DNA of 64,000 nucleotides from Candidatus Enterococcus leclercqii (lineage in GTDB: Bacteria > Bacillota > Bacilli > Lactobacillales > Enterococcaceae). This document shows positions 1 to 7,352 of the stretch, piece by piece. Position 1 is the first letter of the stretch. Each line of letters starts with the position of its first letter. The stretch covers positions 1 to 64,000 of the forward strand of contig NZ_MAEH01000009.1 in assembly GCF_009933135.1 (NCBI RefSeq), in the 5' to 3' direction. The translations under genes were made by a program, and so were the position numbers. The notes beneath the pieces are model-generated. The model did no database searches, was not told the DNA's origin, and worked only from the letters and a program-made list of their open reading frames with translations.

Positions 1-189
1 CGTCCCGTTTTTGATGATTTGCCCCTCATTCTTAACGCCACATTTTGTACAGGCCAAAGGTGTATAGGATAGTTGCCCTTTAATGACCAGAATAGGAAGA
101 TCATTTTCCTGACGCTCTTCCAGCCAATTTGTATCAAAAAATAGGTTTTCATCTGTTAAACCAGTCAAAATTCTTGTAGAATAGTCCAT
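1..189 (-). CDS. ISL3-family transposase, N-terminal fragment (runs off window)
   Basis: An open frame starts with ATG at 189 behind AAAGGGATATCTCC and stays open for 63 codons to the window edge. It reads MDYSTRILTGLTDENLFFD at the start and then has a zinc-finger-like CTKCGVKN...IIKNGT stretch at residues 47-63. That matches the N-terminal zinc-binding region of ISL3-family transposases, which comes before the helix-turn-helix and the DDE domain. Whether the rest of the enzyme is intact is not visible. Confidence 0.65.
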   Translation of the reverse strand, partial: MDYSTRILTGLTDENLFFDTNWLEERQENDLPILVIKGQLSYTPLACTKCGVKNEGQIIKNGT

Positions 190-329
190 GGAGATATCCC
201 TTTCTTGGTGAGTGTGTTTTAGTCGACTTCATTCTATCAATTTGGGTATCTCTTTTTCTATACTTTGCATACAAAAAAGTGTTGGAAGAAAATCGGAGAT
301 TTTCCACCAACACTAAATATTGTAGAACC
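1..329 (-). mobile_element. ISL3-family insertion sequence, partial (one end)
   Basis: The left edge carries one end of an insertion sequence read on the minus strand. The element appears to start at 329 with GGTTCTACAATATTTAGTG, a terminal repeat of the ISL3 style, followed by a long hairpin (GTGTTGG...CCAACAC, about 280-315) and then a transposase start at 189. The other end lies outside the window, so the terminal repeats and target duplication cannot be compared. The end abuts the T-tract of the adhE terminator. Confidence 0.7.
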
Positions 330-370
330 AAAAAACCACCCCATAGCTGCTAAGAAGCTGCGGGGTGGTT
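330..370 (-). terminator. Rho-independent terminator of adhE
   Basis: The 9-bp arms AACCACCCC (334-342) and GGGGTGGTT (362-370) flank a 19-nt loop, and on the minus strand the stem is followed by a run of T. It sits 34 bp after the adhE stop. The insertion sequence begins directly at the end of the T run. Confidence 0.85.
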
Positions 371-403
371 GGAAGTACCGTATTTCAGTTTTGTGGAGGA
401 AAC

Positions 404-3010
404 TTACGCTTTCACGTTGTAAGCTTCGATGATGATCCCTTTCAATTCTGAGATCAATGGTTCTTTTGGATTGGCACCTGTACATTGGTCTTCGTAAGCC
501 AATTCAGCCATACGATCTACCGTTGCATCCAACGTTGCTTTCGTTACGCCTTGCGCTTTGATGCTCATTTCGATGCCAACTTTTTTACCCAATTCGTAGA
601 CAGCAGTCGCCAAAGCTTCAACCAACTCTTCAGTTGTTTCACCTTTCAGACCCAAGAATTTCGCAATGTCAGCGTAGTCAGTGTCTGCGCGGAAGAAGTC
701 ATATTTAGGGAACATCGCATGTTTTTGAGGATCTTTCGCATTGTAACGGATGATATGCGGTAACAAGATTGCATTGGTCCGTCCGTGAGGGATACCATAT
801 TCCCCACCGATTTTGTGAGCGATAGAGTGACAAATACCCAAGAAAGCATTGGCAAAGGCCATCCCAGCCATTGTTGATGCATTATGCATTTTTTCACGAG
901 ATTCCATGTCGCCGACTTTCACGGATTTTTCCAAGTAGTCGAAGACCAGCTTGATTGCTTGCAGGCTCAGGCCACGAGTGTAATCAGAGGCCATAACAGA
1001 TACATAAGATTCGATAGCATGAGTCAAGACGTCCATCCCAGTGTCTGCTGTTACAGAAGCCGGTACTGACAATACGAATTGAGGGTCCACGATGGCAACA
1101 TCTGGGGTCAAGGCGTAGTCAGCCAATGGGTATTTCACATGTGTTTCGCTGTCAGTGATAACGGCAAACGGTGTTACTTCAGAACCGGTACCAGACGTTG
1201 TAGGGATACATACAAATTGTGTTTTTACTGCTTTTTCAATCTTGTAAGTCCGTTTGCGAATATCCAAGAATTTTTGTTTTGCGCCGAAGAAAGAAGTATC
1301 TGGGTGCTCATAGAACATCCACATCCCTTTGGCAGCATCCATTGCAGAACCGCCACCCAATGCGATGATTGTATCTGGTTGGAAATCAACCATAACTTTT
1401 GTACCAGCGTAAACAGTGTTAGTTGAAGGGTTTGGTTCAACATCTGAGAAGATTTCAATCTTCACGTCGTTTTTGCGGCGAGCCAAAACTTCACGTACTG
1501 TATCCGCATAACCGAATTGCACCATGCCTGGGTCACAAACGATCATTACCCGTTCAACATTTTCCATTTTTTCCAAGTACAACAGAGAGTTCTTTTCAAA
1601 GTAAATTTTTGAAGGTAATTTGAACCATTGCATATTATTTCTCCGTTTCGCGATAGTCTTCACATTGATCAGGTTAATAGCTGATACGTTCTTCGATACG
1701 GAGTTGCGGCCGTATGACCCACAGCCCAGTGTCAATGAAGGAATCATTTCGTTGTAGATATTCCCGATACCACCTTCAGCTGAAGGAGTGTTGACCAATA
1801 CACGACAAGCTTTCATCTTCAGACCGTATTGCAATTGCAGGTCTTCGTCTTCTGTGTGGATTACTGCTGTATGTCCCAAACCGCCCAGTTCCAGCATGCC
1901 TTGAGCCAATTCAAAACCGTGTTCGTGGTTTTCAGCTTTCATCATTGCCAAGACTGGAGACAATTTTTCGCGAGACAATGGATAATCAGCACCCACGCCT
2001 TCCAATTCAGCAATCAGCATTTTAGTCCCTGCTGGAACTTTGATGCCTGCCAATTTTGCAATTTCAACTGCCGGATGACCAACGATTGCAGGATTAACTG
2101 CGTATTTGCCTTCGTTCATTACCGCATCTTCCAATTTTTGCAGTTCAGATTTCTTCACTACATAACATTGGTGTGCTTCGAATTCTGCTTTTACTTCATC
2201 GTAGATTTCTTGGTCAACGATAACCCCTTGTTCAGAAGCACAAATCATACCGTTGTCAAAAGTTTTTGAAACGATTACGTCGTTGACTGCACGTTTGATT
2301 TTTGCTGTTTTTTCGATATAAGCCGGCACGTTACCAGCACCTACACCCAACGCTGGTTTACCAGTTGAGTAAGCAGATTTTACCATGCCAGGACCACCAG
2401 TTGCCAAAACGATTGCCACACCTGGGTGGTTCATCAATTTTTGTGTCGCTTCAATTGATGCATTTTCTTTTTCAATCCATTGAATACAGTTTTCAGGCGC
2501 CCCTGCTGCAATGGCTGCATCGCGAACGATACGAGCTGCTTCAACAGAACAAGCTTGTGCTGATGGGTGGAAAGAGAAGATTACTGAGTTTGCTGTTTTC
2601 AGTGAGATCATCGCTTTGAAGATTGTGGTAGAAGTCGGGTTAGTAGTAGGAACTACTGCACAGACAGTACCGACAGGGCCAGCAACTTCGATCAAACCTT
2701 TTTGTTTGTCTTCGTTGATTACGCCGATTGTTTTATCGTGCTTGATAGAGTTCCAGATATATTCAGACGCGTACATGTTTTTGATTGCTTTGTCTTCGTA
2801 GATTCCACGACCAGTTTCTTCAACTGCCATTTTCGCCAAAGGCATGTGTTGATCTAACGCAGCCATTGCCATTTCGTGAACGATATGGTCAACTTGCTCT
2901 TGCGTGAAGTTTTCCATTTGTTTTGCAGCTGCATTTGCTTTGGCCGCCAGTTCGTCGATTACTGTATCTACATCTACAGTCTTTACGTCTTTTTCCAATG
3001 TCTTAGCCAT
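404..3010 (-). CDS. adhE: Bifunctional acetaldehyde-CoA / alcohol dehydrogenase
   Basis: AdhE reduces acetyl-CoA to acetaldehyde and then to ethanol, using two NADH, in the cytoplasm during fermentation. The 868-aa protein has the full fused layout. The N-terminal CoA-acylating aldehyde dehydrogenase domain (about 1-440) has its catalytic Cys in FDNGMICASEQG (Cys257). The C-terminal iron alcohol dehydrogenase domain has GGGSAMDAAKG and the metal-ligand motifs HAIESY and GICHSIAHKIGG...IPHGR. The chosen start is the second Met (MAKTLEKD): AGGAGG lies 6 nt before it, while the first ATG touches the ribosome binding site. It has its own promoter with two Rex-type palindromes and its own terminator, so it looks monocistronic and controlled by NADH/NAD ratio. 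Confidence 0.97.
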   Translation of the reverse strand: MAKTLEKDVKTVDVDTVIDELAAKANAAAKQMENFTQEQVDHIVHEMAMAALDQHMPLAKMAVEETGRGIYEDKAIKNMYASEYIWNSIKHDKTIGVINEDKQKGLIEVAGPVGTVCAVVPTTNPTSTTIFKAMISLKTANSVIFSFHPSAQACSVEAARIVRDAAIAAGAPENCIQWIEKENASIEATQKLMNHPGVAIVLATGGPGMVKSAYSTGKPALGVGAGNVPAYIEKTAKIKRAVNDVIVSKTFDNGMICASEQGVIVDQEIYDEVKAEFEAHQCYVVKKSELQKLEDAVMNEGKYAVNPAIVGHPAVEIAKLAGIKVPAGTKMLIAELEGVGADYPLSREKLSPVLAMMKAENHEHGFELAQGMLELGGLGHTAVIHTEDEDLQLQYGLKMKACRVLVNTPSAEGGIGNIYNEMIPSLTLGCGSYGRNSVSKNVSAINLINVKTIAKRRNNMQWFKLPSKIYFEKNSLLYLEKMENVERVMIVCDPGMVQFGYADTVREVLARRKNDVKIEIFSDVEPNPSTNTVYAGTKVMVDFQPDTIIALGGGSAMDAAKGMWMFYEHPDTSFFGAKQKFLDIRKRTYKIEKAVKTQFVCIPTTSGTGSEVTPFAVITDSETHVKYPLADYALTPDVAIVDPQFVLSVPASVTADTGMDVLTHAIESYVSVMASDYTRGLSLQAIKLVFDYLEKSVKVGDMESREKMHNASTMAGMAFANAFLGICHSIAHKIGGEYGIPHGRTNAILLPHIIRYNAKDPQKHAMFPKYDFFRADTDYADIAKFLGLKGETTEELVEALATAVYELGKKVGIEMSIKAQGVTKATLDATVDRMAELAYEDQCTGANPKEPLISELKGIIIEAYNVKA

Positions 3011-3043
3011 TGTCATCCTCCTATATTGTGGACCGTATTTTCT

Positions 3044-3061
3044 TTGTTAACTATTTCACAC
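3044..3061 (-). promoter_or_regulatory. Rex-type operator, downstream site of adhE
   Basis: TTGTTAACTATTTCACAC matches the Rex consensus TTGTGAA-N4-TTCACAA with two deviations. It lies just downstream of the -10 box, over the likely transcription start, where bound repressor would block initiation. Confidence 0.6.
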
Positions 3062-3066
3062 ACCGA

Positions 3067-3095
3067 ATAATACACGAAAGAATCTGACTTGTAAA
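3067..3095 (-). promoter_or_regulatory. adhE promoter
   Basis: On the minus strand a -35 TTTACA (3095-3090) and a -10 TATTAT (3072-3067) are separated by exactly 17 bp. The box lies about 60 bp upstream of the adhE start and is bracketed by the two Rex-type palindromes. Confidence 0.75.
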
Positions 3096-3103
3096 TAGTT
3101 TTG

Positions 3104-3119
3104 TGTGAACTTTTTCACA
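3104..3119 (-). promoter_or_regulatory. Rex-type operator, upstream site of adhE
   Basis: TGTGAACTTTTTCACA is a perfect 6-4-6 palindrome with the core of the Rex consensus. It lies about 8 bp upstream of the -35 box. Rex is the NADH-sensing repressor of adhE in many Firmicutes; assignment here is by motif only. Confidence 0.75.
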
Positions 3120-3185
3120 GTTTTTTTAAAAACCAGAAATTTGGCGTTATATCAAGGAATTCAAAAGGTTGTCAGATAAACAAAG

Positions 3186-3228
3186 AAAGCATTTACACCT
3201 TTTTTTCGGCGTAAATGCTTTTTTTTTA
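3186..3228. terminator. Hairpin terminator between the comN-like gene and adhE
   Basis: An 11-bp perfect stem, AAAGCATTTAC (3186-3196) with GTAAATGCTTT (3211-3221), is followed by a long T run on the plus strand and by TTTCTTTGTTTA on the minus strand. It lies 40 bp past the stop of the minus-strand ComN-like gene, so it most likely ends that transcript and insulates the adhE promoter. Confidence 0.7.
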
Positions 3229-3265
3229 AACTTTTTTTACGTTATAAAAGATTGCGCATGTTTTC

Positions 3266-3538
3266 TCAAAATAGATCTGAAAGGTCTCCTAATTCAGATA
3301 AACTATTTTGATGAGTCCGAATCTTAATCTGTTGGTAATCAAAAAAATCATGGGGTGTGATCAATGCCAGCAGTCTTTTTTGCGTCTTGTGAGTTAGTGC
3401 TTGTCTTTTTGGCCAGAGATACTCCTGACAGTATGCCCACAGTTCTTCTGTTGTTACTTGGGGATAGCCTGATTTGTGGAATTCAGCCGCTTTCCGCTTC
3501 AAAACACCGCCGAAATACCACCTGTCTGTCAGTCGCAT
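3266..3538 (-). CDS. ComN-like post-transcriptional regulator family protein
   Basis: This 90-aa cytoplasmic protein has the pattern KAAEFHKSGYPQVTTEELW (about residues 16-34) followed by a YLWPK segment, which resembles the short family that includes Bacillus subtilis ComN (YrzD), a regulator acting on comE mRNA. The neighbourhood supports this, because yrzD lies near yajC and tgt in Bacillus as well. The start is ATG at 3538, with GAGGAG 7 nt upstream; an ATG six codons earlier overlaps that ribosome binding site. The C-terminus is acidic (SELGDLSDLF). The target in this organism is unknown. Confidence 0.6.
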   Translation of the reverse strand: MRLTDRWYFGGVLKRKAAEFHKSGYPQVTTEELWAYCQEYLWPKRQALTHKTQKRLLALITPHDFFDYQQIKIRTHQNSLSELGDLSDLF

Positions 3539-3575
3539 CTGTACACTCCTCTTCAAAGTTAAAAGTTAAAAGAAA

Positions 3576-3596
3576 AATCCTGCACAAGGCAGGATT
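3576..3596 (-). terminator. Terminator overlapping the yajC stop codon
   Basis: AATCCTGC (3576-3583) pairs with GCAGGATT (3589-3596) around a 5-nt loop and is followed on the minus strand by TTTTTCTTTT. The stem includes the yajC stop codon. It stands between yajC and the ComN-like gene, so expression of the latter probably depends on read-through or a weak local promoter. Confidence 0.7.
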
Positions 3597-3942
3597 AGTC
3601 TTTGTCGTTTTCGGTGATATCTTCTTCTGCAGCTTCTGTCTTTTCAACAGTTGCTTCAGGTACGATTTCTGTTTGAACAGTGTCCGTTACAGCAGTTGTT
3701 CCGGGTTTAACTGTTTTGACAGCGGATTTCTCAAATTCCAGGTAGATGCCTTCGCAGTCCAAGACAACTGTTTTGTCGTTGACTTCTGACAACACGCCGT
3801 GCAGTCCGCCAATCGTAATCACGTCATCACCGGCTTTCATTGCGTTCAATGTGTTTTGACGTTCCTGTTGTTGTTTCTTAGTTGAACGGGACATGAAAAA
3901 CCACATCACACCCACTAAGACGATAGGGATCAGTAATTCCAT
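3595..3942 (-). CDS. yajC: Preprotein translocase accessory subunit YajC
   Basis: YajC is the small single-span membrane partner of SecDF in the Sec translocon. The 115-aa protein has one N-terminal membrane segment (LLIPIVLVGVMWFFM), a basic KKQQQERQ stretch, and the conserved beta domain LNAMKAGDDVITIGGLHGVL...VLDCEGIYLEFEKSAV. An acidic tail, EKTEAAEEDITENDKD, follows. The ATG at 3942 is preferred because GAGGTGA lies 8 nt upstream; a GTG four codons earlier falls inside that ribosome binding site. It lies downstream of tgt on the same strand, the common Firmicute order. Confidence 0.93.
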   Translation of the reverse strand: MELLIPIVLVGVMWFFMSRSTKKQQQERQNTLNAMKAGDDVITIGGLHGVLSEVNDKTVVLDCEGIYLEFEKSAVKTVKPGTTAVTDTVQTEIVPEATVEKTEAAEEDITENDKD

Positions 3943-4074
3943 AAAATATTTCACCTCAATTTTGATTGTTTACATAGTACAGCCAACCGTATTAAAGAAA
4001 CCGGTTCCCGCTGTAGTGTACAAAAAACACTATAACAAAGATTCGCCATTTTCACTATGATTTTTGTGTGAAGT

Positions 4075-5223
<1,149 letters not shown>

Positions 5224-5272
5224 TTACCCTACTTTCATATATGTCTTCCACCGAACAGACCATACTGTTGTC

Positions 5273-5294
5273 GGTGAGTGCTCTTCAACTCACC
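5273..5294 (-). other. Stem-loop in the tgt leader
   Basis: GGTGAGT (5273-5279) and ACTCACC (5288-5294) pair perfectly around an 8-nt loop at the start of the predicted tgt transcript. A second imperfect hairpin follows (CCGAACAG...CTGTTGTCGG region, 5250-5273). I do not recognise a known riboswitch in it. Confidence 0.4.
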
Positions 5295-5295
5295 T

Positions 5296-5324
5296 ATCAT
5301 ACTGATTCACTGACAAAAAGTAAA
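5296..5324 (-). promoter_or_regulatory. tgt promoter
   Basis: On the minus strand a -35 TTTACT (5324-5319) and a -10 TATGAT (5301-5296) are 17 bp apart. This gives a leader of about 70 nt before the tgt start. Confidence 0.7.
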
Positions 5325-5428
5325 TAGCACAAAAGTTTTCTTAATAAATCCTGTGAAAGCTGGCATTTTCGCGAGTTTTCATGAATATTTATCATTCAAG
5401 CCCCGGCAACAGGAATTTTCGACAAATC

Positions 5429-5468
5429 TGCTATACTGATAATAAAGTATGGAGATATTTATCCATAC
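5429..5468 (+). promoter_or_regulatory. Extended -10 promoter and downstream palindrome of the first DUF975 gene
   Basis: TGCTATACT (5429-5437) is an extended -10 box (TG-N-TATACT) with no clear -35. Ten bases downstream, GTATGGA (5447-5453) and TCCATAC (5462-5468) form a 7-8-7 inverted repeat, placed where an operator or a leader hairpin would act. The second DUF975 gene has the same TGCTATACT box. Confidence 0.5.
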
Positions 5469-5506
5469 ATTAATTAATTAACTTAAACAAGAAAGGAGCA
5501 AATCAT

Positions 5507-6223
5507 ATGAAAACCAGAGCTGAACTGAAAAACGAAGCCAAATCTATTTTGGCTGGACGTTGGAGCAAAGCTGTACTACTTAACTTAATTCCGACACTTA
5601 TTCAGATTGCCGTCTTGCTGATATTATTAATTCCTGTTTTTATCGTTGCCTCAAAATTTGATTGGCCTAATTTTGCTAATCAAATGGGTGATGCGCTTTC
5701 CGATCAATCCGGCAATACTGGCAGTAGCGGTGGTAGCCTCGTCGGATCTATTATCGGTGCATTATTTGCCAGTGGGATTAATTGGACCTATCTGGAACTC
5801 TTGCGGGGGCAGCGCAACGATATTGAACCTTTGCCTAATGCCTTGCGAGCCTTTTCTGGCAAATTCTTTGTAGGTATCTTATTGATCACTTTGTTATCAG
5901 CAATCTTCCTAAGCCTGTGGGCCCTTTTACTTGTGATTCCAATGTTTGTCAAATACTATTCTTACTCACAAGCCACCTATGTCTATTATGATATCGTGGA
6001 ACGAACTGGCCAACAGCCCCGTGCTTTAGACTGTATCACCTACAGTCGCAAGCTGATGGATGGTCACAAGATGGAACTATTTTTACTGGATCTAAGTTTC
6101 ATTGGTTGGTACATCTTGGCAGCCATTCCTTTCTTCTTAGGCTACCTGTGGCTGAATCCATATATCTCAGCTACAAAAGCCGCCTTCTACAACAATCTTC
6201 CCAACGAAGTCATCTTAGATTGA
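5507..6223 (+). CDS. DUF975 family integral membrane protein (paralogue 1)
   Basis: This 238-aa membrane protein begins KTRAELKNEAKSILAGRWSKAVLLNLIP, the typical DUF975 N-terminus, and has several hydrophobic segments. A conserved C-terminal block reads YSQATYVYYDIVERTG, then CITYSRKLMDGHKMELFLLDLSFIGWYIL, and ends in KAAFYNNLPNEV. The family is common in Firmicutes and has no firmly known function. A paralogue lies immediately downstream behind its own promoter, and a strong terminator separates the two. The start has GAAAGGAGCAAATCAT just before the ATG. Confidence 0.85.
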   Translation: MKTRAELKNEAKSILAGRWSKAVLLNLIPTLIQIAVLLILLIPVFIVASKFDWPNFANQMGDALSDQSGNTGSSGGSLVGSIIGALFASGINWTYLELLRGQRNDIEPLPNALRAFSGKFFVGILLITLLSAIFLSLWALLLVIPMFVKYYSYSQATYVYYDIVERTGQQPRALDCITYSRKLMDGHKMELFLLDLSFIGWYILAAIPFFLGYLWLNPYISATKAAFYNNLPNEVILD

Positions 6224-6237
6224 CTTCGTTAAAAAAG

Positions 6238-6267
6238 CCTGGCAGGTGTTTCCTGCCAGGTTTTTTT
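6238..6267 (+). terminator. Terminator of the first DUF975 gene
   Basis: CCTGGCAGG (6238-6246) and CCTGCCAGG (6252-6260) form a 9-bp perfect stem with a 5-nt loop, followed by seven T. It lies 14 bp after the stop codon. Confidence 0.92.
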
Positions 6268-6394
6268 CGTTTTCTTTGACTAACCCAGTCTTAAATATGA
6301 AATTGATTTCCAACAGTCTGCGTGCTTGTTTTTTTAGAAGGATCGTCACTAAAGTTATTCGAATTCCGATACAAGTGTCAAAAGCACTGGGATT

Positions 6395-6403
6395 TGCTAT
6401 ACT
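6395..6403 (+). promoter_or_regulatory. Extended -10 promoter of the second DUF975 gene
   Basis: TGCTATACT repeats exactly the extended -10 box found before the first DUF975 gene. The -35 region is poor (TGTCAA about 16 bp upstream). The leader is about 50 nt. Confidence 0.5.
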
Positions 6404-6457
6404 CAATCTAGCGACTTACAAACAGTCGCCAGCAATGTGTTAGGGAGGGAAAACTTT

Positions 6458-7201
6458 ATGAATGACCAATTAAAATCTCGAAAAGAATTGAAACAAGAAG
6501 CTAAAAATGCCTTGGCTGGACGTTGGGGCGGCGCAATTCTAATGACGCTGGTACCCGGTCTGATCATCATCGCAATCATTATGATATTAACCGTCCCCGT
6601 GACGGTGGGTACGCTGCTATCTTCTGACTATCTGGACTCTGTCGTTCAAAGCGATACTCTTGATACTGCCTTTGTCTTGGCACTTTCGGCACAGTTTGGC
6701 AAGACATTTTTGATCTCACTGTTAGCTGGGCTACTTCAGGTAGTGCTGGATTCTGGAACGAATTTTACGTTTCTTGATGCTATCCGAGGCCGCAAAAATG
6801 AACCTTATCAAGTTATCGATGCCTTTCGCTGTTTCCGTTCCCCTTATATCTGGGGATTAATCGCAACGATGCTGTTGATCTCGATTTTCAGCTATCTATG
6901 GACCCTCCTCTTTATCATTCCTGGTGTAATCAAATCATTTGCTTATTCTCAAAGCTATTTTGTTTACTACGATATTTATGAAGGAACTGGTGAAAAACCC
7001 GGTGCGTTGGAATGCATCACGGCTAGTCGCAACTTGATGAAAGGCTACAAATGGAAACTCTTCGTCTTGCAGCTAAGCTTTATCGGTTGGGGCATTTTAG
7101 CCAGCATCACTGTTATCGGTATGCTGTGGTTCATTCCCTATTACAAAGCGACAATGGCAGCCTTTTACAACGCTCTGCCTAACGAAGCAGATAGTTATTA
7201 A
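6458..7201 (+). CDS. DUF975 family integral membrane protein (paralogue 2)
   Basis: This 247-aa protein is a paralogue of the previous gene. It has the same LKSRKELKQEAKNALAGRW start, the same YSQSYFVYYDIYEGTGEKPGAL block, LMKGYKWKLFVLQLSFIGWGIL, and the ending MAAFYNALPNE. The start is ATG at 6458 with GGGAGGG 8 nt upstream; an in-frame ATG seven codons earlier lacks a ribosome binding site. The two copies differ most in their first extracytoplasmic loop. The function is unknown; a tandem duplication with conserved ends suggests both are in use. Confidence 0.85.
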   Translation: MNDQLKSRKELKQEAKNALAGRWGGAILMTLVPGLIIIAIIMILTVPVTVGTLLSSDYLDSVVQSDTLDTAFVLALSAQFGKTFLISLLAGLLQVVLDSGTNFTFLDAIRGRKNEPYQVIDAFRCFRSPYIWGLIATMLLISIFSYLWTLLFIIPGVIKSFAYSQSYFVYYDIYEGTGEKPGALECITASRNLMKGYKWKLFVLQLSFIGWGILASITVIGMLWFIPYYKATMAAFYNALPNEADSY

Positions 7202-7236
7202 GCTGTCCCATCACTCCTTTCCAGTGATAACTAACG

Positions 7237-7342
7237 AAAAGACAAGCCACTTCCCCTAAAAACGGTGGAAGAGGCTTGTCTTTTATTAGCTCACGTTTGA
7301 TGAGGTGTACTCTAGAGGATGATTCAACGATTGTCGCCATCC
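7237..7342 (+). repeat. Intergenic hairpin-plus-tail repeat, copy A
   Basis: The hairpin AAAAGACAAGCC-ACTTCC...GGAAGAGGCTTGTCTTTT (7237-7284) acts as a bidirectional terminator between convergent genes. A tail beginning GCTCACGTTTG (7289) and ending GATTGTCGCC follows. Four other places in this window share both parts. The middle of the tail is the most diverged of the plus-oriented copies. Confidence 0.75.
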
Positions 7343-7352
7343 TTTTTGATTA

